From assembly GCA_946629525.1 (NCBI GenBank), contig CAMOXU010000014.1, positions 1 through 39,336 on the forward strand: 39,336 nt of DNA, written 5' to 3'. Origin of the DNA: an uncultured Clostridia bacterium. GTDB lineage: Bacteria > Bacillota > Clostridia > Lachnospirales > Lachnospiraceae. Under the pieces are notes generated by a model. It ran no database searches, was not told the DNA's origin, and saw only the letters and a list, made by a program, of their open reading frames with translations. Each line of letters begins with the position of its first letter. Position 1 is the stretch's first letter. The translations under genes and the position numbers were made by a program. This document shows, in pieces, positions 30,689 through 38,674 of this stretch.

Positions 30689-31513
30689 TTATCCTTCGGA
30701 ATGCCGGTTCCTGTTCCTCGAAGCCTCACGGCTGTGCTGCGAGTCCGCCTCCCTGTTCCGGTCATAGATGAGCTTCAATCCCTTCAGCATCAGCATCGGG
30801 TCAATGATGATGTCCCGTCTGCAGTGCGGAATGATCGCTCCGGAGAGACCGCCGGTCGCGACGACCTTGCAGTCATACCCGAGCTCTTCCACGAAGCGGT
30901 CGATCATCCCGTCGAGCATGCAGGCCTGTCCGTACACGATCCCGCTCTGCATGCAGTCGACGGTATTCCTTCCAATGACTCTCTTCGGCGCCTCCAGCGG
31001 GATCGCCGGAAGCTGGGATGCCTTCGCGACAAGAGAGTCGAGCGAAGCGTTCGTTCCGGGAATGATCGTCCCTCCTATATAGCATCCGCGCTCATCCAGG
31101 ACCTCGATGGTCGTAGCCGTTCCCATGTCGATGACGATACACGGGAAGCCGTATTCCTCGGCCGCCGCGACCGCGTCGACGATCAGATCGGCACCTACCT
31201 GGGCAGGATTATCCACACGGATATCCAGCCCGGTCCTGACCCCCGCGCCGACAACGAACGCGTCGCAGTCCGTGACCTTCTTTACGGCCAGCTTCAGGAT
31301 CTTTGTGAGCGGCGGGACGACCGACGAAACGATCGCCCCCTCGATACTCTTCCCCGAAACACCGTGCAGTTCAATGATCGTCTTCAGGAGAACAGCGTAT
31401 TCGAGCTCTGTCTTCGTCTTATCTGTCGATACCCGCTCCGTAAAATAGATCTTCTCATCGTCGAGACATCCGATCTCAATGTTCGTGTTCCCCATATCAA
31501 TCGCAAGAATCAT
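30689..31513 (-). CDS. coaX: Type III pantothenate kinase
   Basis: A 274-aa ASKHA-fold kinase catalysing ATP-dependent phosphorylation of pantothenate, the first step of coenzyme A synthesis; CoaX needs a monovalent cation and is not inhibited by CoA. The motifs DMGNTNIE (6-13), PAQVGADL, DMGTATTIEVL and VATGGLSG are all present. It has no clear ribosome-binding site but follows coaBC by 63 nt on the same strand, so it is probably co-transcribed from the coaBC promoter at 32924-32952. The C-terminal 20 residues are a hydrophilic extension (SQHSREASRNRNRHSEG). Confidence 0.95.
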   Translation of the reverse strand: MILAIDMGNTNIEIGCLDDEKIYFTERVSTDKTKTELEYAVLLKTIIELHGVSGKSIEGAIVSSVVPPLTKILKLAVKKVTDCDAFVVGAGVRTGLDIRVDNPAQVGADLIVDAVAAAEEYGFPCIVIDMGTATTIEVLDERGCYIGGTIIPGTNASLDSLVAKASQLPAIPLEAPKRVIGRNTVDCMQSGIVYGQACMLDGMIDRFVEELGYDCKVVATGGLSGAIIPHCRRDIIIDPMLMLKGLKLIYDRNREADSQHSREASRNRNRHSEG

Positions 31514-31576
31514 TTTTTTACACGTCCGGTCCTTTTCGCGAAAAAGCCGGTTTTCCTTTCTCCCGCTTCATGCGGG

Positions 31577-32878
31577 TCATTTTACTCTTTTTATAATGGC
31601 ATCGAGGATCCTGTCCGCAGTCTCCGCCTTGGAAATGAGAGGCAGCGACTCCTCCCCGTCCCTCGCAATGATCGTCACCTTGTTGGTGTCGTGTCCGAAC
31701 CCGGCTCCGGGATCCACAATGCTGTTGGCCGCGATCATGTCCAGGTTCTTTTTCACGAGCTTCTTCCTGGAGTTCCCGAGCAGATTCTCGGTCTCCATCG
31801 AAAAGCCGCAGATGAACTGTCCTTCCCTCTTCCGGTCTTTCAGCGTACCCAGAATATCCGTCGTACGCGCGAGCTCGATCGTCATCCCACCGTCCGCCTT
31901 CTTGATCTTCTGATCCGCGACCGTCTTCGGCGTGTAATCCGCGACCGCTGCCGCCATGATCAGGATATCGGCCTTCTCAAAGTGCGTAAAGACTGCTTCC
32001 GCCATGTCCGAAGCCGAGACGACCGGCACGAAGGAAATGTTCTCATTCTCCGGCACACGGAGCGCGGTCGGTCCGGAAATGAGCACGACCTTCGCGCCGC
32101 GCTTTGCGGCAGCCTCCGCCAGAGAATACCCCATCTTTCCGGAGCTGTGGTTCGTGATATAGCGGACAGGGTCGATGGCCTCCTGCGTCGGCCCCGCCGT
32201 GACGACGACCGTCCTCCCTGCGTAATCCGGAGCATCGCCGGCTTCTGCGGCATAATCCGGAGCTTCGCCGGCCTCTGATTTGTTCAGATCCGAAAGCTCC
32301 GTCCCGGACACTTTCTCCGTTTCGTTCTCCGTCTCTTCGAGGATCCCCTGAGATACGGAGAGAATATCCTCCACGTCCGCGAGCTTTCCTCTGCCCGTAT
32401 CCCCGCATGCGAGGAGCCCTTCCGCCGGATCGATGAACTGATAGCCGTATGCCTTCAGTTTCTTCATATTATCCTGCACGATCGGGTTGTCGTACATGGC
32501 CGTGTTCATGGCCGGGGCGATCAGCTTCGGAGCCGTGACCGCAAGGATCGTCGTCGTCACCATGTCGTCTGCGATTCCGCCGGCGATTTTTCCGATGACA
32601 TTTGCCGAAGCCGGGGCGACCAGGAGAAGGTCGCAGGCCTTCGCCGCGGAAATATGCTCGACTTCATATTTGAAATTCCTGTCAAAGGTATCGACCAGGC
32701 ACTTGCTGCCCGTCAGCGTCTCAAAAGTCATCGGTGTGATGAATTTCGCGCCGTTGGCCGTGAGCATTACCGTCACGGAATATCCCTTCTTAATAAAGCC
32801 CCTGGCGATATCAGCTGCCTTGTAGGCTGCGATCGATCCCGTGACCGCAAGAAGGACGTTCTTTTTTCCATCCAGCAT
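31577..32878 (-). CDS. coaBC: Bifunctional phosphopantothenoylcysteine decarboxylase / phosphopantothenate-cysteine ligase
   Basis: 433 aa joining CoaC (FMN decarboxylase, about 1-175) and CoaB (CTP-dependent ligase, about 225-433), steps two and three of CoA synthesis. CoaC shows VTGSIAAYKA, the catalytic His in VEHIS, PAMNTAMYDNP and the Cys in LLACGDTGRGK. CoaB shows VVTAGPTQEAIDPVRYITN and HSSGKMGY. The linker is unusually long and contains an imperfect repeat (EAPDYAAEA and DAPDYAG). GGAGGAG precedes the ATG; a near-consensus promoter lies 46-74 nt upstream. Followed by coaX. Confidence 0.95.
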   Translation of the reverse strand: MLDGKKNVLLAVTGSIAAYKAADIARGFIKKGYSVTVMLTANGAKFITPMTFETLTGSKCLVDTFDRNFKYEVEHISAAKACDLLLVAPASANVIGKIAGGIADDMVTTTILAVTAPKLIAPAMNTAMYDNPIVQDNMKKLKAYGYQFIDPAEGLLACGDTGRGKLADVEDILSVSQGILEETENETEKVSGTELSDLNKSEAGEAPDYAAEAGDAPDYAGRTVVVTAGPTQEAIDPVRYITNHSSGKMGYSLAEAAAKRGAKVVLISGPTALRVPENENISFVPVVSASDMAEAVFTHFEKADILIMAAAVADYTPKTVADQKIKKADGGMTIELARTTDILGTLKDRKREGQFICGFSMETENLLGNSRKKLVKKNLDMIAANSIVDPGAGFGHDTNKVTIIARDGEESLPLISKAETADRILDAIIKRVK

Positions 32879-32923
32879 ATTGTCTCCTCCCGCATTTTCA
32901 AAAGAAGTTTTCCTCTATAATTA

Positions 32924-32952
32924 ATGATACCTTTCGATCTCTCCGGTGTCAA
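32924..32952 (-). promoter_or_regulatory. Sigma-A-type promoter of coaBC-coaX
   Basis: TTGACA at 32952-32947 and TATCAT at 32929-32924 on the minus strand with a 17-base spacer; transcription would begin near 32917, about 39 nt before the start codon. Confidence 0.75.
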
Positions 32953-33137
32953 ACGCGAGCTTCCCGAAGATCGGATCTCCGGGAAACTCTGCCTGAAAAT
33001 CCTGAAAATGGCATGGCCGCCGGTCGGAACAGGACATCTTTCACCGCTTACGGGGAATCTCCTCTATATGATAAATGATCCTGCAGGACAGGACGGACTA
33101 TGATCATCGGTTCTGCGGAACGTTTTCTGAACTGCAT

Positions 33138-33173
33138 ATTATTCTGTTCGGCCGAATAATTATGCATTATTCG
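33138..33173. promoter_or_regulatory. Operator-like inverted repeat array upstream of carB
   Basis: Three half-sites alternate: ATTATTC (33138-33144), GAATAAT (33154-33160) and ATTATTC (33166-33172). The last two form CGAATAAT-5-ATTATTCG. They lie about 22-57 nt before a possible TATAAA -10 box. The GAAT/ATTC content recalls arginine-repressor boxes, but the spacing differs from the known consensus. Confidence 0.5.
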
Positions 33174-33357
33174 CACTTTTTAGTCACATTTTTGTATAAA
33201 GTAACGGATTTTGGCACATAGTGGCCCTGCATTTTAGTTTAAATCTTTTTCAGTTTCATCTTTTCAAACACGCTCTTTTGATGCAAAATAGTATCAATGT
33301 GTGGAAGTATGCACATTTCGCTTCACGGACGCACAAGGATTCCTGCTGTCTGATCCA

Positions 33358-33442
33358 TGAGGAGACCTGTTTTTCCCGCAAATGCCGATTCTGCATGCGC
33401 GGCTGCAAAACAGTCATCCGAGGCTGTCGGGTCAGATTTCAA
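33358..33442 (+). repeat. Third copy of the 85-bp repeat in the carB leader
   Basis: Aligned with the reverse complement of 158-242, it keeps GAGGAGAC, CCCGC, AATGCCG, GCGGCTGCAAAA, CAGTCATCCGA and TTTCAAA in the same order. It ends about 10 nt before the carB ribosome-binding site and would be part of the carB mRNA leader. Confidence 0.7.
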
Positions 33443-33468
33443 ACCTTCATTCTATGAGGAGGAAGTAA

Positions 33469-36400
33469 ATGCCACAGAGAACAGATATACACAAAGTATT
33501 GATCATCGGCTCCGGTCCGATCGTGATCGGCCAGGCCTGCGAGTTCGATTACTCCGGCACACAGGCGTGCAAGGCTCTCCGCAGTCTCGGCTACGAAGTG
33601 ATCCTGGTCAATTCGAACCCGGCCACCATCATGACAGATCCCGAGATGGCCGATGTCACCTATATCGAACCGCTGAACACCAAGCGGCTTGAGCAGATCA
33701 TCGCCAAGGAGCGCCCGGATGCCCTGCTGCCGAACCTCGGCGGTCAGTCCGGACTGAATCTCGCTTCCGAGCTTTATAAGGAAGGAATTCTCGACAAGTA
33801 CAATGTCAAAGTCATCGGTGTCCAGGTCGATGCCATCGAGCGCGGCGAGGACCGTATCGAGTTCAAGAAGACCATGACACAGCTCGGCATCGAGATGGCG
33901 AGAAGCGAGGTAGCCTACTCTGTGGAGGAGGGTCTTGAGATCGCCGACCGTCTCGGTTATCCGGTCGTTCTCCGTCCTGCCTACACGATGGGCGGTGCCG
34001 GCGGCGGACTCGTCTACAATAGAGAAGAGTTCAAGGTCATCATGGCCCGCGGACTGCAGGCATCTCTCGTTCACCAGGTCCTCGTCGAGGAATCCGTCCT
34101 CGGCTGGGAGGAGCTTGAACTCGAGGTCGTCCGTGACCGGGACAACAACATGATCACGGTCTGCTTCATTGAAAATGTAGACCCGCTCGGCGTCCACACA
34201 GGTGATTCCTTCTGTACAGCTCCGATGCTCACGATCTCCGAGGATCTTCAGGCGAGACTGCAGGAGCAGGCCTACAAGATCGTCGAGCACATCGGCGTCA
34301 TCGGCGGAACGAATGTCCAGTTCGCGCACGACCCGGTCACAGACCGCGTCATCGTCATCGAGATCAACCCGAGAACTTCCAGAAGCTCCGCACTCGCCTC
34401 CAAGGCGACAGGTTTCCCGATCGCGCTCGTCTCCGCGAAGCTTGCGACAGGCCTCACACTGGCCGACCTGCCGTGCGGAAAGTACGGAACTCTCGACAAG
34501 TATGTTCCGGACGGGGACTACGTCGTCGTGAAGTTCGCCCGCTGGGCATTTGAAAAGTTCAAAGGCGTACAGGACAAGCTCGGCACGCAGATGCGCGCCG
34601 TCGGCGAAGTCATGTCCATCGGCAAGACCTACAAGGAGGCCTTCCAGAAGGCCATCCGTTCTCTCGAGAAGGGCCGCTACGGACTCGGCCATGTCAAGAA
34701 TTTCGGTGAGCTCTCCAAAGAGACCCTCATCGGCATGCTCGACACACCTTCTTCGGAGCGCCATTTCATCATGTATGAAGCACTCCGTAAAGGTGCCACT
34801 GTTGACGAGATCTTTGAACATACGAAGATCAAGGCTTACTTCATCGAGCAGATGAAGGAGCTCGTGGAGGAAGAGGAAGCGCTCATCGCGGCCGGAGCGG
34901 ACTATACGGATGAGATGCTCATTTCCGCCAAGAAGAACGGATTCTCTGACAAGTATCTCAGCGAGATCCTGAATGTCTCAGAAGATTCCATCCGGAACCG
35001 CAGGGAAGCGCTCGGCGTGACAGAGACCTGGGACAGCGTCCATGTATCCGGAACGGAGGATTCCTCCTACTTCTACTCGACCTACAACGCACCGGACAAC
35101 AACCCGGTCAATACAGATAAGAAAAAGATCATGATCCTCGGCGGAGGCCCGAACAGGATCGGACAGGGTATCGAGTTCGATTACTGCTGCGTCCACGCCG
35201 CACAGTCTCTCCGCAAGCTCGGATTTGAGACGATCATCGTCAACTGCAACCCGGAGACAGTCTCCACGGACTACGACACCTCCGACAAGCTCTACTTTGA
35301 GCCGCTGACGCTCGAGGATGTCCTGAGCATCTACTATAAGGAAAAGCCGGTCGGCGTCATCGCCCAGTTCGGCGGACAGACTCCGCTGAATCTCGCGGCA
35401 GACCTGAAGCGGAACGGCGTCAACATTCTCGGAACTTCCCCGGAAGTCATCGACCTCGCTGAGGACCGCGACCTCTTCCGCAACATGATGGACAAGCTCG
35501 GAATTCCGATGCCGGAATCCGGGATGGCCGTAACCGTCGAGGAGGCAAAGACGATCGCCAACAAGATCGGCTACCCGGTCATGGTCCGTCCGTCCTACGT
35601 TCTCGGAGGGCGCGGCATGGAAGTCGTCTATGACGATGATTCCATGGAAGAATATATGGCCGCCGCTGTCGGCGTCACACCGGACCGCCCGATCCTGATC
35701 GACCGTTTCCTGAACCACGCGCTGGAGTGCGAGGCGGACGCGATCTCCGACGGGACCCACGCCTATGTCCCGGCTGTCATGGAGCACATCGAGCTTGCCG
35801 GTATTCATTCCGGAGACTCGGCCTGCATCCTGCCGGCAAAGCACATCTGGCCGGAGAACCTTGAGCAGATCAAGGAGTACACAAGAAAGATCGCTGAGGA
35901 AATGCACGTCGTCGGCCTCATGAACATGCAGTACGCAATCGAGAACGGCGTCGTCTATGTTCTCGAGGCAAATCCGCGCGCGTCCCGCACGGTTCCGCTC
36001 GTCTCGAAGGTCTGCGGCATCTCCATGGTCCCGCTGGCAACAGATATCATTACATCCGAGATCACCGGAAGACCTTCTCCGGTCCCCGGACTCGGCGAGC
36101 GTGAGATCCCGTATTACGGCGTCAAGGAAGCCGTCTTCCCGTTCAATATGTTCCAGGAAGTCGATCCGATCCTCGGTCCCGAGATGCGCTCCACCGGTGA
36201 AGTCCTCGGACTTGCGATGACACCCGGCATGGCGTTCTACAAAGCGGAGGAAGGTGCTTCGGCAACTCTGCCGCTCAAGGGAACCGCTCTTCTGTCCGTC
36301 AACAACAAGGATAAGCTCGAAGTCGTTCCGATCGCGAAATCGCTTTACGAGTCCGGCTTTAAGCTCATGGCGACAGGCGGGACCTGCGACCTCCTCGAGG

Positions 36401-36687
36401 AGGCTCAGATCCCTGTCAAGAGAGTCCGGAAGCTCTATGAGGGCCGTCCGAATATCCTCGATCATATGACGAACGGAGATATTCAGCTGATCATCAATTC
36501 ACCGGTCGGAAAAGATTCCCGCCACGATGACAGCTACCTGAGGAAGTCTGCGATCAAGTACAGGATTCCTTATATCACGACGATGGCTGCCGCCAAGGCT
36601 GCTGCCGAGGGAATCTCTCTTGCAAGAAAGACGGCGGATACCAGCGTCCGTTCCCTTCAGGAGTGGCACGCGATGATCCGCGAGTGA
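33469..36687 (+). CDS. carB: Carbamoyl-phosphate synthase large subunit
   Basis: 1072 aa, the usual length. CarB makes carbamoyl phosphate for arginine and pyrimidine synthesis from bicarbonate, ammonia and 2 ATP; ammonia comes from the CarA glutaminase. The duplicated halves show SGPIVIGQACEFDYSG (N half) and GGGPNRIGQGIEFDYCC (C half), each with an ATP-grasp domain (about 128-320 and 665-860; EINPRTSRSSALASKATG and EANPRASRTVPLVSKVCG). The last 130 residues are the MGS-like allosteric domain (KLMATGGTCDLLEE, and INSPVGKDSRHDDSYLRKSAI). GAGGAGGAAG precedes the ATG. carA is not in the window, so carB stands alone after a long leader. Codon use is markedly biased towards preferred codons, as for a highly expressed gene. 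Confidence 0.98.
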   Translation: MPQRTDIHKVLIIGSGPIVIGQACEFDYSGTQACKALRSLGYEVILVNSNPATIMTDPEMADVTYIEPLNTKRLEQIIAKERPDALLPNLGGQSGLNLASELYKEGILDKYNVKVIGVQVDAIERGEDRIEFKKTMTQLGIEMARSEVAYSVEEGLEIADRLGYPVVLRPAYTMGGAGGGLVYNREEFKVIMARGLQASLVHQVLVEESVLGWEELELEVVRDRDNNMITVCFIENVDPLGVHTGDSFCTAPMLTISEDLQARLQEQAYKIVEHIGVIGGTNVQFAHDPVTDRVIVIEINPRTSRSSALASKATGFPIALVSAKLATGLTLADLPCGKYGTLDKYVPDGDYVVVKFARWAFEKFKGVQDKLGTQMRAVGEVMSIGKTYKEAFQKAIRSLEKGRYGLGHVKNFGELSKETLIGMLDTPSSERHFIMYEALRKGATVDEIFEHTKIKAYFIEQMKELVEEEEALIAAGADYTDEMLISAKKNGFSDKYLSEILNVSEDSIRNRREALGVTETWDSVHVSGTEDSSYFYSTYNAPDNNPVNTDKKKIMILGGGPNRIGQGIEFDYCCVHAAQSLRKLGFETIIVNCNPETVSTDYDTSDKLYFEPLTLEDVLSIYYKEKPVGVIAQFGGQTPLNLAADLKRNGVNILGTSPEVIDLAEDRDLFRNMMDKLGIPMPESGMAVTVEEAKTIANKIGYPVMVRPSYVLGGRGMEVVYDDDSMEEYMAAAVGVTPDRPILIDRFLNHALECEADAISDGTHAYVPAVMEHIELAGIHSGDSACILPAKHIWPENLEQIKEYTRKIAEEMHVVGLMNMQYAIENGVVYVLEANPRASRTVPLVSKVCGISMVPLATDIITSEITGRPSPVPGLGEREIPYYGVKEAVFPFNMFQEVDPILGPEMRSTGEVLGLAMTPGMAFYKAEEGASATLPLKGTALLSVNNKDKLEVVPIAKSLYESGFKLMATGGTCDLLEEAQIPVKRVRKLYEGRPNILDHMTNGDIQLIINSPVGKDSRHDDSYLRKSAIKYRIPYITTMAAAKAAAEGISLARKTADTSVRSLQEWHAMIRE

Positions 36688-36721
36688 CAGCATTCAATCA
36701 AATATAATAAGCTGTGTTTTG

Positions 36722-36838
36722 GGGAAGGTGCGCTGCACCTTCCTCATTGTACGGAGTAAACACATACGCATGCCCTGGATGGCACATTCCCGGCACATGC
36801 GCTGCGGCAGGAGCGCCCGGGCGTTCCTGAATTCTTAT
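36722..36838. repeat. Dispersed palindromic repeat, copy 3, after carB
   Basis: GGAAGGTGC/GCACCTTCC (36723-36743), then GCTGCGGCAGGAGCGCC and GGGCGTTCCTGAAT. The order matches 15528-15592, with about 40 extra bases in the middle. The first hairpin could serve as the carB terminator although no T-tract follows. Confidence 0.5.
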
Positions 36839-36848
36839 AAAAGGGGGG

Positions 36849-36865
36849 GACAGCTTCCGGCTGTC
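36849..36865 (+). promoter_or_regulatory. Hairpin between the Shine-Dalgarno tract and start codon of the MraY-like gene
   Basis: The purine tract AAAGGGGGGG ends at 36849, but the ATG is at 36874, too far for normal initiation. The intervening GACAGC-TTCCG-GCTGTC stem would close the gap to about eight bases, ACAAAATC. Confidence 0.45.
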
Positions 36866-36873
36866 ACAAAATC

Positions 36874-37827
36874 ATGCTGCATTTCATACTATCCAATACA
36901 CTTAGCGAAGGGCAGATCACCATCCTGGCATCGCTCATCGCATTTCTTCTGACCTTTCTCCTGCTGAAATATCCGTTTCCGTTCCTGCCCCGGGATCACG
37001 GGCGGGCATATGCCGTTAACGGAGCGCTCTCAAAGGGAAAGCTGCGAGGAGTCGGTCTTGTTCTGACAGCGGCCTATGCGGTCGTCTCCGTGCTGATCCT
37101 GCACTCGGCAGTCGAATACCTGATCTACTGCGTCCTTCTCATACTGATCATGCTCAGCGGGTATCTCGACGACGCGGCAGAAACGCCGTGGAGCGATTAC
37201 AAGAAGGGTCTCATCGATCTCGTGATCTCCGTCGCCACGATGGTCACCTTCCTCATGAACGAATCCCCGGAAATACACATTCTGAGCCGCAGCATTCTTC
37301 TGCCGGCTCCGGTATATTTCATACTCGGGATCATCCTGATCTGGACCGCGATCAACGTGACGAACTGCTCTGACGGTGTGGACGGCCTGTGCGGGACCGT
37401 CACGATCTGCATTCTCCTCTCCTACGCCCTGATCTTTCGGGACAGTCTCGGCGAGTATGCAGGCTACAGCTATGTGATGATCGCCGTGATCGGCGCGTAT
37501 CTGCTCTTCAACACCTCTCCGAGCAGCATGCTCATGGGGGACGCCGGATCACGCACCTTCGGATTTTTCATCGCTCTTCTTGCGATGAAGTCCGGTCATC
37601 CGCTGAGTTTTGTGATCCTTGCGCTGGTCTTCATCATCGACGGAGGCCTGGGGCTCGTTAAGGTATTCCTGCTCCGCTTCCTGAAGATCGCGATCTTTAA
37701 GAATACACGGTTCCCGCTGCACGATCAGCTGAGGAAGGTAAACGGCTGGTCCGACACGCAGGTCGTTGTCCGTCTGGCGATCATCCAGATCCTGCTGGCC
37801 GCCGTATTCTATTTCTTCTTTATATGA
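36874..37827 (+). CDS. MraY-like polyprenyl-phosphate glycosyl-1-phosphate transferase
   Basis: A 317-aa, about 10-helix enzyme of the MraY/WecA (glycosyltransferase 4) family, which joins a UDP-amino-sugar phosphate to undecaprenyl phosphate. Key motifs are D99-D100 (GYLDDAAE), NVTNCSDGVDGL (162-172, active-site Asp) and MGDAGSRTFG (221-230). The last loop reads FPLHDQLRKVNGWSDTQVVVRL, matching the MraY PIHHHFE...GWKETQVVIRF region, but with HDQ in place of HHH. It is a stand-alone gene outside any mur/dcw cluster. It could be the cell-wall MraY or a paralogue for another surface polymer; the altered His motif favours a distinct subfamily. Confidence 0.88.
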   Translation: MLHFILSNTLSEGQITILASLIAFLLTFLLLKYPFPFLPRDHGRAYAVNGALSKGKLRGVGLVLTAAYAVVSVLILHSAVEYLIYCVLLILIMLSGYLDDAAETPWSDYKKGLIDLVISVATMVTFLMNESPEIHILSRSILLPAPVYFILGIILIWTAINVTNCSDGVDGLCGTVTICILLSYALIFRDSLGEYAGYSYVMIAVIGAYLLFNTSPSSMLMGDAGSRTFGFFIALLAMKSGHPLSFVILALVFIIDGGLGLVKVFLLRFLKIAIFKNTRFPLHDQLRKVNGWSDTQVVVRLAIIQILLAAVFYFFFI

Positions 37828-37861
37828 CGAAAACCGGATTCCAGTGGAACCGAATATAAAA

Positions 37862-37902
37862 GAAAAAGGACCTCACACATCCGTGCGGGGTCCTCTTCTT
37901 TT
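37862..37902 (+). terminator. Terminator of the MraY-like gene
   Basis: A5 precedes AGGACC (37867-37872), which pairs with GGTCCT (37889-37894) around an inner CAC/GTG, and CTTCTTTTTC follows. It lies 35 nt beyond the stop codon. Confidence 0.6.
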
Positions 37903-37924
37903 TCATACATATTCGCAGTTTATG

Positions 37925-38268
37925 TTATTCGTTCTTCTGATTCCTGTTCTTAAGACAGCTTTTTATATTTTTCTTCTGATTCCTGTTCTGTGACAGCTTT
38001 TTTTGTTTTTCTTCTGATTCCTGTTCTGTGACAGCTTTTTTTATTTTTCTTCTGATTCCTGTTCTGTGACAGCTTCTTTATTTTTCTTCTGATTCCTGTT
38101 CTAAGACAGCTTTTTTTGTTTTTCTTCTGATTCCTGTTCTGTGACAGCTTTTTTTATTCTGATTCCTGTTCTGTGACAGCTTCTTTATTTTTCTTCTGAT
38201 TCCTGTTCTAAGACAGCTTTTTTTGTTTTTCTTCTGATTCCTGTTCTGTGACAGCTTTTTTATTTTCT
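37925..38268. repeat. Tandem array of about nine 31-39-bp units, each with a small hairpin and T-tract
   Basis: The unit core TTCTTCTGATTCCTGTTCTG is followed by TGACAGC and T5-T7. Units differ by TG/AA swaps at the hairpin loop and by T-tract length; one is truncated to CTGATTCC. On the plus strand CTGTT and GACAG pair and are followed by a T-run. The lengths are not multiples of three, so it is not a coding repeat. Not CRISPR: there are no distinct spacers. Confidence 0.9.
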
Positions 38269-38360
38269 TACAGTTCCTGTGCTCTGACAGCTTCCGTTCT
38301 CTTTGTCAGCTCTCCGAGCACAGGCAGTTTCTGTATTCTTTTCTTTTTGTTCCTGCTTTT

Positions 38361-38561
38361 TCAGTTCCAGAAGTCTTCATCTTCGTTCATGAGATCCGTA
38401 TTGCCGGCAGCGCTGACAAGCTCCAGATCGTCGTCCGAAAGTTCCATACTGCGGGTCATTCCCACTCCGTAGCGGCTCTCCGTCTCAGCGATCATGCTGG
38501 CCAGACGGCTGTTGCCTTCAAACTTCTGAAAATCAAAAAGATGTTTTAAATTCTTAGACAT
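38361..38561 (-). CDS. Small peptide, 66 aa, RiPP-leader-like C-terminal motif
   Basis: Soluble and acidic, with no signal peptide. The N-terminus KHLFDFQKFEGNSRLASMI is amphipathic. Residues 40-53, ELSDDDLELVSAAG, resemble the recognition and cleavage region of leader peptides (ELSxEELxxVxGG type), with AAG in place of GG, and are followed by a 13-residue acidic tail ending DFWN. AAGGAG lies eight bases before the ATG. It follows the ECF sigma gene by 113 nt on the same strand, and no maturase or transporter is in the window. It may be a modified or exported peptide precursor, or a regulator acting with the sigma factor; neither is shown. Confidence 0.65.
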   Translation of the reverse strand: MSKNLKHLFDFQKFEGNSRLASMIAETESRYGVGMTRSMELSDDDLELVSAAGNTDLMNEDEDFWN

Positions 38562-38674
38562 GATGCTTTCTCCTTTTATCTCTATCCTTCTTCAACAGTT
38601 GATGTTGTTTTGTTCCTTTCTGTCTATTTATACGAAGCTTGAAGGAGGAGGGTCAAAAAATCTCAAAACTTTTT

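Larger units (their letters stand above)
32953..33468 (+). other. Long carB upstream region
   Basis: 516 nt before carB. It contains an array of ATTATTC/GAATAAT half-sites (33138-33173), a TATAAA box at 33195-33200 without a good -35, and a diverged copy of the 85-bp repeat (33358-33442) just upstream of the GAGGAGGAAG ribosome-binding site. No PyrR attenuator, T-box or leader peptide could be recognised. The first 150 nt show nothing notable. Confidence 0.5.
37828..38360. other. Intergenic region with terminator and 38-bp tandem array
   Basis: 533 nt between the convergent MraY-like and 66-aa genes. After the terminator at 37862-37902 nearly all of it is a tandem array (37925-38268). The final 90 nt are a T-rich, decayed continuation. 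Confidence 0.75.

Noticed and set aside
33358-33442. Leader peptide for carB attenuation
   Set aside because: A short frame can be read through the repeat, but the same sequence occurs at 61-242 away from any carB gene and no terminator/antiterminator pair follows.
37925-38268. CRISPR array
   Set aside because: The whole unit repeats with no unique spacers, the period varies from 31 to 39 bases and no cas genes are near.
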